Positions 41,342 through 49,336 of a stretch of 49,336 bases of DNA are shown one piece after another; position 1 is the first letter of the stretch, and every line of letters starts with the position of its first letter. The notes beneath the pieces were generated by a model. The model worked only from the letters and a program-made list of their open reading frames with translations. It ran no database searches and was not told where the DNA came from. The DNA lies in contig JACPFM010000181.1 in NCBI GenBank assembly GCA_016182965.1, positions 1 to 49,336 on the forward strand, read 5' to 3'. The translations under genes and the position numbers were made by a program. Origin of the DNA: Deltaproteobacteria bacterium. GTDB lineage: Bacteria > Myxococcota_A > Polyangia > Polyangiales > JADJMO01.

Positions 41342-43423
41342 TCACTCTGCCTTCTTCTTCTTCTTCTTCGGAGCCGGCGTCTCCTCGGGGGGCGGCGCGG
41401 CTTCCTTCTTCTCGTCGGGCTTCGGGGCCTCGGCGGCGTCTTCCTTCTTCACGTCTTCCTTCTTCACGCCTTCCTTCTCGGCCTTCTCCTTGGCCTTCTT
41501 CTCGGCGTCGAGCTTCTCCTGCTCCTTCTTCTTCTTGTAGCCGGGGGGCTCGGGGCCGTCGTCGACCGGCTTCTTCTTCTTCGGCTTCGGCTCCTCCTTC
41601 GGAGGCTCCGGCTTCGGCTCCTCCTTCTTCTTCGGAGTCGCGGCCTCGACGACCTTGTTCAGGGTGCTGCGCGCGTCGGCGTCGGTCAGCGCGTCCTTCG
41701 CGGTCGCGGTCACCCACGCCTTACCGGCGTCGCCCTCGAGCCGGATGATCGCGGTGGAGATGGCGCCGATCGCGTCGCTCAGCTTCATGTTCCCGCTGAC
41801 CGAGCCGCGGTACATGTTCACGAACTGCTTCAGCTGCGGGAGGTGCTCCTTGTCGGCGAGCGCGCCCACGCCCTCGGCGGTGTCCTGCAGGTCGTTCTGC
41901 GGGAGGGCCGGATCGAGCAGCTGCGCGAGGAGCGGACCGGCCGCCTCCTTCTTCTTCATGCCGGCGAGCGCCTTGGCCATCGGACCGACCGGCGGCGTGC
42001 GCGTGCCTTTGAGGAAGTCGGCGTGGCGGGCGAGCATCTTGATCATCGCGTCGGCGCCGTTGCTGCGCAGGGCGATGGCCTTGCGGGCCGCGTCTTTGAT
42101 CGCGGCGACCGCGCGCTCGCTGTCGGCGACCTCGAGGAGGACGGCGGTCATCTCCTCGTTGGGCACCGCGGCCGCCTGCTCGAGCAGGTAGACCTGCGCG
42201 GTGGCGAGGCGGTCGTCCTTGGTGGTCGCCGCGATCTTGATCTGCTCCGGGAGCGGGGGGGCCGTGCCAGTGCCGATCGAGAGCGTGTCGGCCATGGCGT
42301 CGGCCGACATCGCCGGCTTGCCGAGCGCCATCGTCTTGGTCACCGCGCCGTTGGCGCCGGAGATCAGCGAGACGTTGCCCGCCTTGTCGACGACCACCAC
42401 GCCGTCCTTCGCCGGAGCGGCGGCGATGACGTCGTCGCGGTTGGTGTGGACCCACGCGAGCTTCGCGGTCTTCTCGTCGAAGGCCATGACGAACGGGTAG
42501 TACCCGCCGTAGAGCTTCCCGGAGGCGAAGCCGGCCGCGCCCGACGCGTTCGGGTACCCGACGAGCGGCGTCGAGTCCATCGCGTCGGAGGTGACCTTCT
42601 CGTCGTGCTCGGGCACCACGATCAGATCGCGGCGGGTGACGTTCGGCAGGTCCTTGGGCGGGATGGCGAGCGCGGAGCCGCCCTGCTTGGCCTTGAGGAG
42701 ATCCTGATCGAAGCGGACCAGGCGCCCCTGCCCGGCGAACAGCGCGCCGCCCATCGGGACGACGTGCGTGGTCTCGGTGTCGGTGATGAACGTCGCGAGC
42801 TGCGCGCCGCTCTCGGCCTCGAACGCGGTGACGTAGATGGTCTTCCACGGCACGAAGACGATGCCGGCCGCGACGCCGGGGCGGGCGATCGGCATGTCGG
42901 TCGACTTGTCGAAGCGGACCGAGCCGTCCTTGCCGATGGCGTAGAGGAACCAGCCCTCGGGGCCGTGGGTGGTGATCGCGGTGATCGCGCCGTCGGAGCC
43001 GGCGCCGATCAGCTTGCCCTTCGGCTTGCTGGTCTTCCACAGGGGCGCGCCGGTCTTCGCGTCGAGCGCGAACACCTCGCCGCCGCCCTGGCCGACGACC
43101 ACCGGGCCGGTGATCTGCGGGCGGTGATCGAGCGGGTGCTGGTACGTCCAGGTCTTGCCGCTCGAGAGATCGACGCCGGTGAGCTCCGCGGTGCCGGTGA
43201 TCGCGACGACCGCGTCGGACCCGGCGGCGGGCGGGCGCTTGCCGAGCCGCTCGAGGACCTTCTTCTGACCGACGGCGTTCGACTCGTCGTTCAGCGTCTC
43301 CTGCGAGAACGCCTTGCCGCTGACGACGACCAGGTCGGGGCCCGCGCCGGCGCACGCCGACAGGACGAGCGCGAGCGACGTGAGGCACGCCGCGCCGAAA
43401 GAGATGTTCACGAGCTTCTTCAT
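41342..43423 (-). CDS. PQQ-propeller lipoprotein with Lys-rich C-terminal tail
   Basis: 693 residues from ATG 43423. Lipobox LVLSAC (Cys about 24). Residues about 65-400 form a beta-propeller with PQQ-type blades (DAVVAITGTAELTGVDLSSG, EVFALDAKTGAPLWKTS, VYVTAFEAESGAQL, VVVDKAGNVSLISGANG), related to the BamB/PQQ-enzyme fold without catalytic residues. A helical HEAT-like region follows (about 420-590). The last about 105 residues are almost only Lys, Glu, Pro and Ala (KKKEEPKPEPPKEE). It is the second gene after the HEAT-repeat gene (5-base gap) and is followed by a terminator. Likely an envelope scaffold; its ligand is unknown. Confidence 0.85.
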   Translation of the reverse strand: MKKLVNISFGAACLTSLALVLSACAGAGPDLVVVSGKAFSQETLNDESNAVGQKKVLERLGKRPPAAGSDAVVAITGTAELTGVDLSSGKTWTYQHPLDHRPQITGPVVVGQGGGEVFALDAKTGAPLWKTSKPKGKLIGAGSDGAITAITTHGPEGWFLYAIGKDGSVRFDKSTDMPIARPGVAAGIVFVPWKTIYVTAFEAESGAQLATFITDTETTHVVPMGGALFAGQGRLVRFDQDLLKAKQGGSALAIPPKDLPNVTRRDLIVVPEHDEKVTSDAMDSTPLVGYPNASGAAGFASGKLYGGYYPFVMAFDEKTAKLAWVHTNRDDVIAAAPAKDGVVVVDKAGNVSLISGANGAVTKTMALGKPAMSADAMADTLSIGTGTAPPLPEQIKIAATTKDDRLATAQVYLLEQAAAVPNEEMTAVLLEVADSERAVAAIKDAARKAIALRSNGADAMIKMLARHADFLKGTRTPPVGPMAKALAGMKKKEAAGPLLAQLLDPALPQNDLQDTAEGVGALADKEHLPQLKQFVNMYRGSVSGNMKLSDAIGAISTAIIRLEGDAGKAWVTATAKDALTDADARSTLNKVVEAATPKKKEEPKPEPPKEEPKPKKKKPVDDGPEPPGYKKKKEQEKLDAEKKAKEKAEKEGVKKEDVKKEDAAEAPKPDEKKEAAPPPEETPAPKKKKKKAE

Positions 43424-43428
43424 GGCTC

Positions 43429-44430
43429 TCACTTCGCTCCCTCGAGATCCTTGATCGCCTTGTCGAGCGCCTCGGCCACCGGCTTGCTGCCGTTCGGCGG
43501 CCACGCCTTGCGGACGCCTTCGAGGAACTCGCGCGCCTTGGCAGAGGCGAGCTCGCGCACCTGGGTGATGACCTTCTTCTTGAAGTCGTCGGGGACGTCC
43601 TTGCGCGCGAGCACCTGCTGCAGCCCGCTGAAGATGACGTCGAGCGGCTTCGACTTCATGCGGTTGAGCAGCTGCTGGCACTCGCCCTGGCCGGGCGCGC
43701 ACAGCATGCCGATCGAGACGGCCGCCTCGTTCACGCCCTTGTCGAGCGCGACGATCAGATCGGGGACCGCCTCGAGGGCCTTCGCCTCGCAGAGGAGCGT
43801 CGCCGCCGTCGAGTGCACGCGCGCGTCGGTGTCGCCGAGGGCGGCGCGGATCGACTTGTTCGCGTCGGGGCTCTTCGTGGCGCCGAGGCAGGTCAGCGCG
43901 GCGAGCCGGATCTCGGGATCGCGGTGCGCCATGTACAGATCGCAGCCCTCGATGCCGGCCGGGTCTTCGAGCTCGGCGAGCGTCTCGAGCGCCTTCTTCA
44001 GCAGATCGCGCGGCAGGCCGTTCTTCAACCGCTCGACGACGAGCGACGTGGCGGCGCGACCGCCCGCGTCCTTGCCGGCCATGCGAACGTTGACGAGCGC
44101 GCCTTCGATGCGCGCGGCCTCGCTGCTCTCGAGCGCGGCCTTCGTGTCTTTCATGTCGAGCTTTCCGCTCGGAATCGGCTTCGCCGCCTTCGCGGCGCCC
44201 GCAGGCGCGGCGGCCTTCGCGGCCGGCCCTGCTGCAGCCTTCGCGGCCGGCCCTGCTGCGGGCTTCGCGGCCGGCGCTGCTGCCGGCTTCGCGGCGCCCG
44301 CAGGCGCGGCGGCCTTCGCGGCCGGAGGCGCGGCCGGCTTGCCCTGTCCTGCGGCCTGACCGGTCGTGAAGAAGGCGGCGAGGAGCACGCCCAGTGCGAA
44401 GGCTGTCCCGCCGTACATGCGCTTGTCCAT
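43429..44430 (-). CDS. Exported HEAT-repeat protein
   Basis: 333 residues from ATG 44430. Signal peptide (GVLLAAFFTTGQAAGQ), then about 60 residues of Pro/Ala/Lys repeats (PAGAAKPAAAPAAKPAAG), then HEAT-like helical pairs (GALVNVRMAGKDAGGRAATS, DPEIRLAALTCLGATKS, DTDARVHSTAATLLCEAKAL, AVPDLIVALDKGVNEAAVSI). HEAT repeats form protein-binding solenoids. The PQQ-propeller gene starts 5 bases later and has its own HEAT-like region, so the two products probably form one periplasmic complex. Confidence 0.82.
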   Translation of the reverse strand: MDKRMYGGTAFALGVLLAAFFTTGQAAGQGKPAAPPAAKAAAPAGAAKPAAAPAAKPAAGPAAKAAAGPAAKAAAPAGAAKAAKPIPSGKLDMKDTKAALESSEAARIEGALVNVRMAGKDAGGRAATSLVVERLKNGLPRDLLKKALETLAELEDPAGIEGCDLYMAHRDPEIRLAALTCLGATKSPDANKSIRAALGDTDARVHSTAATLLCEAKALEAVPDLIVALDKGVNEAAVSIGMLCAPGQGECQQLLNRMKSKPLDVIFSGLQQVLARKDVPDDFKKKVITQVRELASAKAREFLEGVRKAWPPNGSKPVAEALDKAIKDLEGAK

Positions 44431-44624
44431 GGCGCGCGGTGTACGACCAGGTGCGGTGCGGGTCAAATGCCCGTGGCGCGCTTCGTCAGGGGACCGCATT
44501 CGATGCGCACCCGAGCTCGTTCGACACGACACGGTCGTCATGCCCGACGCGTATCGACCGTGGATTTCCCAGCGGGTCCGCGGTTTGCTGTGGCCGTCTG
44601 GGGCTACGCAAAGAGGTGAGAGCC

Positions 44625-45950
44625 ATGACGCGACGCGGGGGTTGGACCGTTCTGGGATGTCTGGCGGCGAGCATCTCCCTCGCCGCGTGCTCCTCCGGAG
44701 ACTTCGCCGTCGCCGGTGAGCCGGGCGCCGACGGCGGCGGCGAGGCTGGCCTCGACGCCGGTCAGGACGGGGGGGACGACGCGCCCCTCCCCTCCGACGG
44801 CAGCACCCCCGACACGACCCCTGCGGGCGACGTCGCGCCGGTCGAGGTGGGACCGACGTGCCCGGTCGTCAGCAATCCGACCGAGATCTGGGTCGACCTC
44901 GCGTCGACGACGGCGACGTCGAACGGCACCTCGGCGTGCCCCTTCAAGCAGATCGCCGACGCGGTGACCTTCGCCAACACGCTCTCGATCGCGCCGCGGA
45001 CCATCCGGGTGAAGGCCGGCCACTACAACGAGGTCGTGGCGTTGAAGCTGCGCCAGGGCATCAAGCTCCTCGGCGCCGGCGCGGCCACCACCACACTCTC
45101 GGGCGGCGGCAACTGCACGAGCAGCGCCACCGGCTTCTGGTGCATCGTGCGCGTCGAGGGCGGCGCGACGCTCGACGGCTTCACCATCGACGCGGGCCCG
45201 ACCGCCAAGCACGGCGTGGTCACCGGCGAGACCGGCACCGCCGGCTACCCGGTGGTGCGCAACGTGAAGATCAGCGGCGCGGTCGGCGACGGCAACACCG
45301 GCATCCTCTCGATGTCCGGCTCGCAGCTCGGACCGAACGTCGAGTCGACCGGCAACCGCTACGGCCTCGTGATCTGGGGCAACCAGATCGTGAAGGTCGT
45401 CAACGGCGCCAACCGCTTCGACGACAACTCGATCATCGGCATCAACCACGAGGGCACCGGCCAGCTGATCTTCGAGGGGGGCAGCGTCAGCGGGAACCCC
45501 GTCGGCATCAAGCTCGGCGACGTGACCACCACCACGCCGGCGAACAACACGATCACCAGCGCGATCGTCCGCGACAACACCGAGGTCGGGCTGCTCGTCG
45601 GCGCGCACGCCAGCGCGAAGGTGCGGGGCAGCGCGTTCACCGGCGGCAAGGTGGGCATCGCCGTCGTCTACGGCTCGACCAACATCGTCGACCTCGGCGC
45701 CTCGAGCAGCGATCTCGGCGGCAACGACTTCGGCAACGCCACGACGCGCAACAGCAAGGCGGGCCTCTGCGTCGGCGTCACACGCGCCGCGGCCCTGCCC
45801 GCGCTCGGCAACAAGTGGCCGGCGTGCTCGCCCACCGTGCAGAACCTCGGCACGGTGACGTCGTGCGACTCCGTCCCGTCCTACGCCGACGTGTGGTGGC
45901 GCGGCGTGTCGGCGCCGAACGTCGGCGGATGCGTCGTGTCGGGCACGTGA
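44625..45950 (+). CDS. Right-handed beta-helix lipoprotein
   Basis: 441 residues. Lipobox SLAAC (Cys about 22) and an Asp/Gly/Ala-rich linker (about 30-70) precede a parallel beta-helix: periodic Gly/Asn-rich coils such as GIKLLGAGAATTTLSGG, GATLDGFTIDAG, PVVRNVKISGAVGDGNTGI, RYGLVIWGNQI and KVGIAVVYGSTNIVD. The early segment (ACPFKQIADAVTFANTL, TIRVKAGHYNEVVALK) is the DUF1565-like start of pectate-lyase-fold proteins. No lyase catalytic site is apparent. Probably surface-exposed and carbohydrate-binding. Divergent from the HEAT/PQQ operon; AGAGGTGAGAG is its ribosome-binding site. Confidence 0.85.
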   Translation: MTRRGGWTVLGCLAASISLAACSSGDFAVAGEPGADGGGEAGLDAGQDGGDDAPLPSDGSTPDTTPAGDVAPVEVGPTCPVVSNPTEIWVDLASTTATSNGTSACPFKQIADAVTFANTLSIAPRTIRVKAGHYNEVVALKLRQGIKLLGAGAATTTLSGGGNCTSSATGFWCIVRVEGGATLDGFTIDAGPTAKHGVVTGETGTAGYPVVRNVKISGAVGDGNTGILSMSGSQLGPNVESTGNRYGLVIWGNQIVKVVNGANRFDDNSIIGINHEGTGQLIFEGGSVSGNPVGIKLGDVTTTTPANNTITSAIVRDNTEVGLLVGAHASAKVRGSAFTGGKVGIAVVYGSTNIVDLGASSSDLGGNDFGNATTRNSKAGLCVGVTRAAALPALGNKWPACSPTVQNLGTVTSCDSVPSYADVWWRGVSAPNVGGCVVSGT

Positions 45951-46014
45951 CGCGGGGACGCCGCTCGCGAGGTAACCCCCGACCGCGCGTCAGGAGTCGC
46001 TCGGCTTCGTGAGG

Positions 46015-46461
46015 TCACCCCTTCGCGAGCCGCATGGCGAGCGCCTCCGCGCGCCGCGCAGAAGGTGAGCTCGCCTCCCCCATCAGCTCGCCGGTGAACC
46101 GATCGCGGCCGACCCAGAACGGACATCGCGGGCACGACTCGCCCTCGGGGTAGTCGATGCCTTCTTCATGCGGACACCCGATGATGCGGTCGGCCATCGC
46201 GATCCGGTGCACACCGCTTCGCGTGAGGAAGTCGACCGCGAGGCGTGCGAGCCGGTGATCTCCGCGCGCGTCACCCTCGGTGAACCAGCGCTCGAGGGCC
46301 GAGGGCTCTTCGTCATCCGGATTCGCGAAGACCGCGACGACCATCTTCGAGGCGCGCTTGTCGTCGGGACCATAGAACGCGACGGTGCCGACCCGCTGCG
46401 AAGCCTTGGTCGGCTTGCGGGCCATCTTCTCGAGCGCCGTCGGCTTCAGTCGGGTTCCCAT
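46015..46461 (-). CDS. Conserved-type hypothetical protein with a Cys cluster
   Basis: 148 residues from ATG 46461; a TTG at 46518 with GGAG upstream would add 19. Visible features: VGTVAFYGPDDKRASKMVVAVF, an acidic WFTEGDARGDHRLARLAVDFL, and a Cys group IGCPHEEGIDYPEGESCPRCPFW (C, C, C with a His) that could bind zinc. It lies just after the lactonase-like gene on the same strand and may share its transcript. No function can be given. Confidence 0.65.
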   Translation of the reverse strand: MGTRLKPTALEKMARKPTKASQRVGTVAFYGPDDKRASKMVVAVFANPDDEEPSALERWFTEGDARGDHRLARLAVDFLTRSGVHRIAMADRIIGCPHEEGIDYPEGESCPRCPFWVGRDRFTGELMGEASSPSARRAEALAMRLAKG

Positions 46462-46529
46462 GGCGTCTCGCTGCCGCCAGAATACCAGGTCGCTGCGCCT
46501 CTTGGGAGGCGTCCCCAACGGGATCTCCG

Positions 46530-47660
46530 CTACCGCGCCACGATGCCGTTCGCCGTCGGCGGCACCGCGATCGTATCCACTCGCGAGAGCGAGCCGGTGG
46601 TCGACCCTACTCGGTAGCTCGCGATCCTGTTGGTGCCCGCGAGGTGAACGAACAGCGCGGCCCCGGTCGGTGAGAACGTCAGGTCGACCGGGAGGCTCCC
46701 GGTTCCGGTACGGAGGGTGGAGACGAGCGTGAGCCTGCCCTCACGGATCGAGAACCGCGAGATGGAGCCGCTCGCAGTGTTGGTCACGTATGCATATCGT
46801 GAGCTCGGAGGAATCGCGACCCAGCACGCCGCGCTCTGATTGGTGCGCACCGAGCCGCTGAGCACGCGCAGCGTGCCGTCGCTGCGAATCGCGTACGACG
46901 AGACGGCGCTGGCATTCGCGCGATCCGCGAAGGCCTCCGAGACGACCAGCGTCCCGTCGCTCGCGAACGCGAACCCGAACGGCGAGAGACCGCTCGATCG
47001 ATTCACGATCGGCCCGGTCGCGAGGCCGTTCGTCCCCACGGAGTACGTGTTGACGGTGGTCGTCGCCAACTCCGTCACGACGAGCCACCTGCCGTCCGGC
47101 GAGAACCCGACCTGCGCGGGATCGGACGACGCGCTGCTCAGCGACCGGGTCGAGCCCGATATCCGGGAGAGCATTCCGCTGTCATCGACGCGGAAACCGG
47201 TGATGTTCCCGGTCCCGCCGGCGTTCAGCACGTAGGCGAGCGAGCCGCGGGTCGTCACGCTGATCGGCCTGGTCCCGCCGGAGCCGATGCGGTCGACGAA
47301 CTGCAGCGAGCCGTCGCTGCGAACGCGCATCGACGAGAAATCGTTGCTCCCGGCGTTGACGACGAGGATGAACTCTCCGTTCTTGGCCAGCGTCATTCCT
47401 CCCTGATTGCCCAGGAACCCGCTGGTGCCCCGGCCAACGGTCGACCACGTGCCACGCGTCAGAAGCCCGCCCTCCGCCGTGATGGCGTAGGTGTGGATCC
47501 GATTCCCCGCCGAGGAGTTGCTGGCGGTGTAGACCCGCCGAGCGCCGGTGAGCTCCTCGGTGACGTCATCCGTCTGCTCGGACTCGGTGTCGTCGCGCAA
47601 ATCGCCGCTGCACGCGACGAGCGCGAGGGCCGCGATCGTTGCCATCAAGAGGCGCTTCAT
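46530..47660 (-). CDS. Lactonase-like seven-bladed propeller lipoprotein
   Basis: 376 residues. Lipobox ALVAC (Cys about 17), a short acidic linker, then blades of the 6-phosphogluconolactonase/YVTN type: RVYTASNSSAGNRIHTYAI, FILVVNAGSNDFSSMRV, LAYVLNAGGTGNITGFRV, VGFSPDGRWLVVTEL, GFAFASDGTLVVSEAF, YAYVTNTASGSISRFSI and DLTFSPTGAALFVHLAG. The family includes soluble lactonases, but an exported lipidated form is more likely a binding protein. Catalytic residues cannot be judged by eye. Confidence 0.85.
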   Translation of the reverse strand: MKRLLMATIAALALVACSGDLRDDTESEQTDDVTEELTGARRVYTASNSSAGNRIHTYAITAEGGLLTRGTWSTVGRGTSGFLGNQGGMTLAKNGEFILVVNAGSNDFSSMRVRSDGSLQFVDRIGSGGTRPISVTTRGSLAYVLNAGGTGNITGFRVDDSGMLSRISGSTRSLSSASSDPAQVGFSPDGRWLVVTELATTTVNTYSVGTNGLATGPIVNRSSGLSPFGFAFASDGTLVVSEAFADRANASAVSSYAIRSDGTLRVLSGSVRTNQSAACWVAIPPSSRYAYVTNTASGSISRFSIREGRLTLVSTLRTGTGSLPVDLTFSPTGAALFVHLAGTNRIASYRVGSTTGSLSRVDTIAVPPTANGIVAR

Positions 47661-47910
47661 GGCGGGACCTCCCGGCCTCGGACAAGCAAGCGCGCGGCCG
47701 AACGGCGAATGCGAGGGATCGGCGAGCGAGCCGGTCCGGGCTCGTCACTTGTTCGCTCACCGCATCATGCGCGAGGGGTCGCTCGTCGGTTGGCGAGCAC
47801 GTGCCATGCGTCAAGGAGCTGGGCCGTCGCGTCATCGCGTTCATCGCGCCCGACCTCCTCGGGTCGCCGCGACGTTGGCGCCAGCGCCCGCCCCCAGCCC
47901 CGCATCGATC

Positions 47911-49293
47911 TCACTCGACGATCGGCATCTGCACGCCCGGCGCCCCGCCCTGCGCGAAGTACGCCTGCAGCGCCTCGCGCGCGAGCACGTTCGCCTTCAC
48001 CTTCCACACCGGATCGTTCACCACCAGGGCGGCGATGGCGACCTTCGGGTTCTTGATCGGCGCGAAGCCGACGAACCACGTGTAGAGCTTGAGCGGCGAG
48101 GGGTTGTTGAGCGTGCCGGTCTTGCCGGCGACCTCGATGCCGGGGAGGAACGCCTTGCCCTTGCCGTCGTGGAACGCCTTGTACGACGTGCCCTGCGCCA
48201 CCGTCTCGGCCATCATCTTCTCGACCGCGTTCGCGGTCGCCGGCTCGATCGCCTTGCGCAGCTGCGTGGGCCCGGCCGCCTTGTAGATGACGCTGGTGCC
48301 GTCAAGCACCTCGGTGACCACGTACGGGCGCATGGTGACGCCGTCGTTGGCGATCGTCGCCGCGAGCATCGCGCCGTGCAGCGGCGAGAGCGTCGTGTTC
48401 CAGAAACCGGCGGCGGTGCGCGCGAAGCCGAGCGTGTCGTTCGGCAGCTCGATCTTCGAGACGGCCACCGGCACGTCGAACGGGATCGGCGCGCCGTAGC
48501 CCATCTGCGTGGCGATCGCGTGCAGATCGGGGCCGGAGAGCTTCTTGGCGGCGAGGCGCGCGAACACCGTGTTGATCGAGCGGCCCATGGCCTGCCCGAG
48601 GGTCGCGCACCAGTTGTCCTTCTTCGGGTCCTCCTTGAGATCGGAGGGCATGATCTTCTGCTCGCCGCCGGAGTAGCAGGTCTTCAGATCGGGGCTCACG
48701 CCGGCGACCTGCACCAGGGCGGCGCCGGTCACCACCTTGAAGACGCTCGCCGACGGGGCGAACGCGTCGACGTTGAGGTCCTTGGTCGAGCCGCTCTGAT
48801 CGCGCGAGGCGTAGGCGAGGATCTTCCCCGTCGACGGCTCGATCATCACCACCGCCGCCTGCGGCAGCTTGTGCTTGGCGAGGAGCTTGTTCACGAACAG
48901 CTGCAGCTTCGGCTCGAGGGTCAGCCGCGCGACGCGCCCGCTGGCGGCGCTCGCGACCGCGCCGTTGTCGTCCATGGCGATGGAGTGGAGATCGAGGCCG
49001 GCGAGCGGCGCGGGCGGCTGCAGCGGCTTGGGCTCCGGCGCCGTCGGCACCTTGGGCGCGGCGGCGGCGGCGCTCTCGGAGGTCGAGGGGGCCGGCTGCG
49101 GCGCACCGTGCGAACGAAGCGCAGCGGGTGCGATCGTGCCGACGAGCGCGGCGCCCACGAGGATCGACGCCGCGCGACGCGGACGCGCGCGGACGGCGTC
49201 GCGGCCTTCGCGCACCAGCGTGCCGGTGCGGGTCGCGGTCGCGCGGAGGAGACTGCCCATCCGCGCCCGAACGCTCGAGAGGTTGCTCGTCAT
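47911..49293 (-). CDS. Penicillin-binding protein, D,D-transpeptidase domain
   Basis: 460 residues. A single N-terminal membrane segment (about 43-60) and a Pro/Ala linker precede the transpeptidase domain: nucleophile motif SASVFK (Ser about 179), SIN (about 240) and KTGT (about 391), all intact. It lacks the long PBP dimerisation domain of class B enzymes such as PBP2/3, so it resembles the shorter class. It should cross-link peptidoglycan in the periplasm. The frame stays open upstream of the ATG to the window edge (AGAKLRAGLRRM), so the true start may lie beyond it. Confidence 0.92.
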   Translation of the reverse strand: MTSNLSSVRARMGSLLRATATRTGTLVREGRDAVRARPRRAASILVGAALVGTIAPAALRSHGAPQPAPSTSESAAAAAPKVPTAPEPKPLQPPAPLAGLDLHSIAMDDNGAVASAASGRVARLTLEPKLQLFVNKLLAKHKLPQAAVVMIEPSTGKILAYASRDQSGSTKDLNVDAFAPSASVFKVVTGAALVQVAGVSPDLKTCYSGGEQKIMPSDLKEDPKKDNWCATLGQAMGRSINTVFARLAAKKLSGPDLHAIATQMGYGAPIPFDVPVAVSKIELPNDTLGFARTAAGFWNTTLSPLHGAMLAATIANDGVTMRPYVVTEVLDGTSVIYKAAGPTQLRKAIEPATANAVEKMMAETVAQGTSYKAFHDGKGKAFLPGIEVAGKTGTLNNPSPLKLYTWFVGFAPIKNPKVAIAALVVNDPVWKVKANVLAREALQAYFAQGGAPGVQMPIVE

Positions 49294-49336
49294 CCGGCGC
49301 AGGCCGGCCCGGAGCTTCGCGCCGGCCCCCGCGCGC

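Noticed and set aside
41342..41640. CTT/TTC triplet tract as a DNA repeat
   Set aside because: It is explained by the Lys/Glu-rich tail coded on the minus strand.
47661..47910. Short plus-strand frame reading GEHVPCVKELGRRVIAFIAP
   Set aside because: Looks slightly protein-like but has no start with a ribosome-binding site and soon turns Arg/Pro-rich; left as unassigned intergenic DNA.

Overview
The window is high-GC DNA whose gene content points to a myxobacterium (Myxococcota, probably order Polyangiales). The evidence is three Hanks-type Ser/Thr kinases, one of them fused to a formylglycine-generating-enzyme domain. There are also many lipoproteins with Asp/Ala/Gly-rich linkers directly after the lipobox, Cys-rich EGF-like repeats, a giant RHS/YD-repeat protein and a CHAD protein. 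Taxonomy is inferred from gene content only; no rRNA is present.

Left part (1-16356), almost all on the minus strand. A 3362-residue lipoprotein (518-10606) combines a subtilase-like domain, a long Cys-rich region, FN3 and carboxypeptidase-regulatory-like folds, NHL-type repeats, YD repeats and an RHS core. It ends in a short unique tail and overlaps by ATGA a 122-residue gene that sits where an immunity gene would. A decayed phage-like patch follows: a frameshifted tyrosine recombinase, two perfect 16-bp palindromes and an S24-peptidase repressor. Then comes an operon of a Ser/Thr kinase, a membrane-anchored repeat protein whose signal peptide looks frameshifted, and a kelch-like lipoprotein.

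Mobile part (16683-25209). A 3239-bp transposon (16991-20229) carries two different DDE-type transposase genes, 26-bp imperfect terminal inverted repeats starting TGT, repeated subterminal sites and a perfect 6-bp target duplication. It splits a lipoprotein gene; removing the element and one duplication copy restores a 381-residue reading frame. Further on are an XRE regulator with a truncated metallopeptidase, a perfect operator-like palindrome, a Cys-rich lipoprotein, and a large serine recombinase that runs tail-to-tail into an initiator tRNA-Met gene.

Right part (25385-49336), housekeeping and envelope genes. These are a glutaredoxin, a diheme cytochrome c divergent from a HiPIP, a hotdog-fold protein, an RpoH-like sigma factor, a TolC-like outer-membrane protein, CTP synthase next to a kinase with a propeller tail, a CHAD protein, a GlcD-type flavoprotein, the kinase-FGE fusion, a PQQ-propeller lipoprotein with a HEAT-repeat partner, a beta-helix lipoprotein, a lactonase-like propeller lipoprotein and a penicillin-binding transpeptidase. 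Intergenic regions carry heptamer tandem repeats arranged as inverted pairs, and the region before the kinase-FGE gene carries four copies of a GTTCAGC-type palindrome plus hexamer and 18-bp repeats.

The most novel-looking items are the two-transposase element with its clean insertion footprint, the subtilase-to-RHS lipoprotein with its coupled small gene, and the heptamer inverted-pair repeats.
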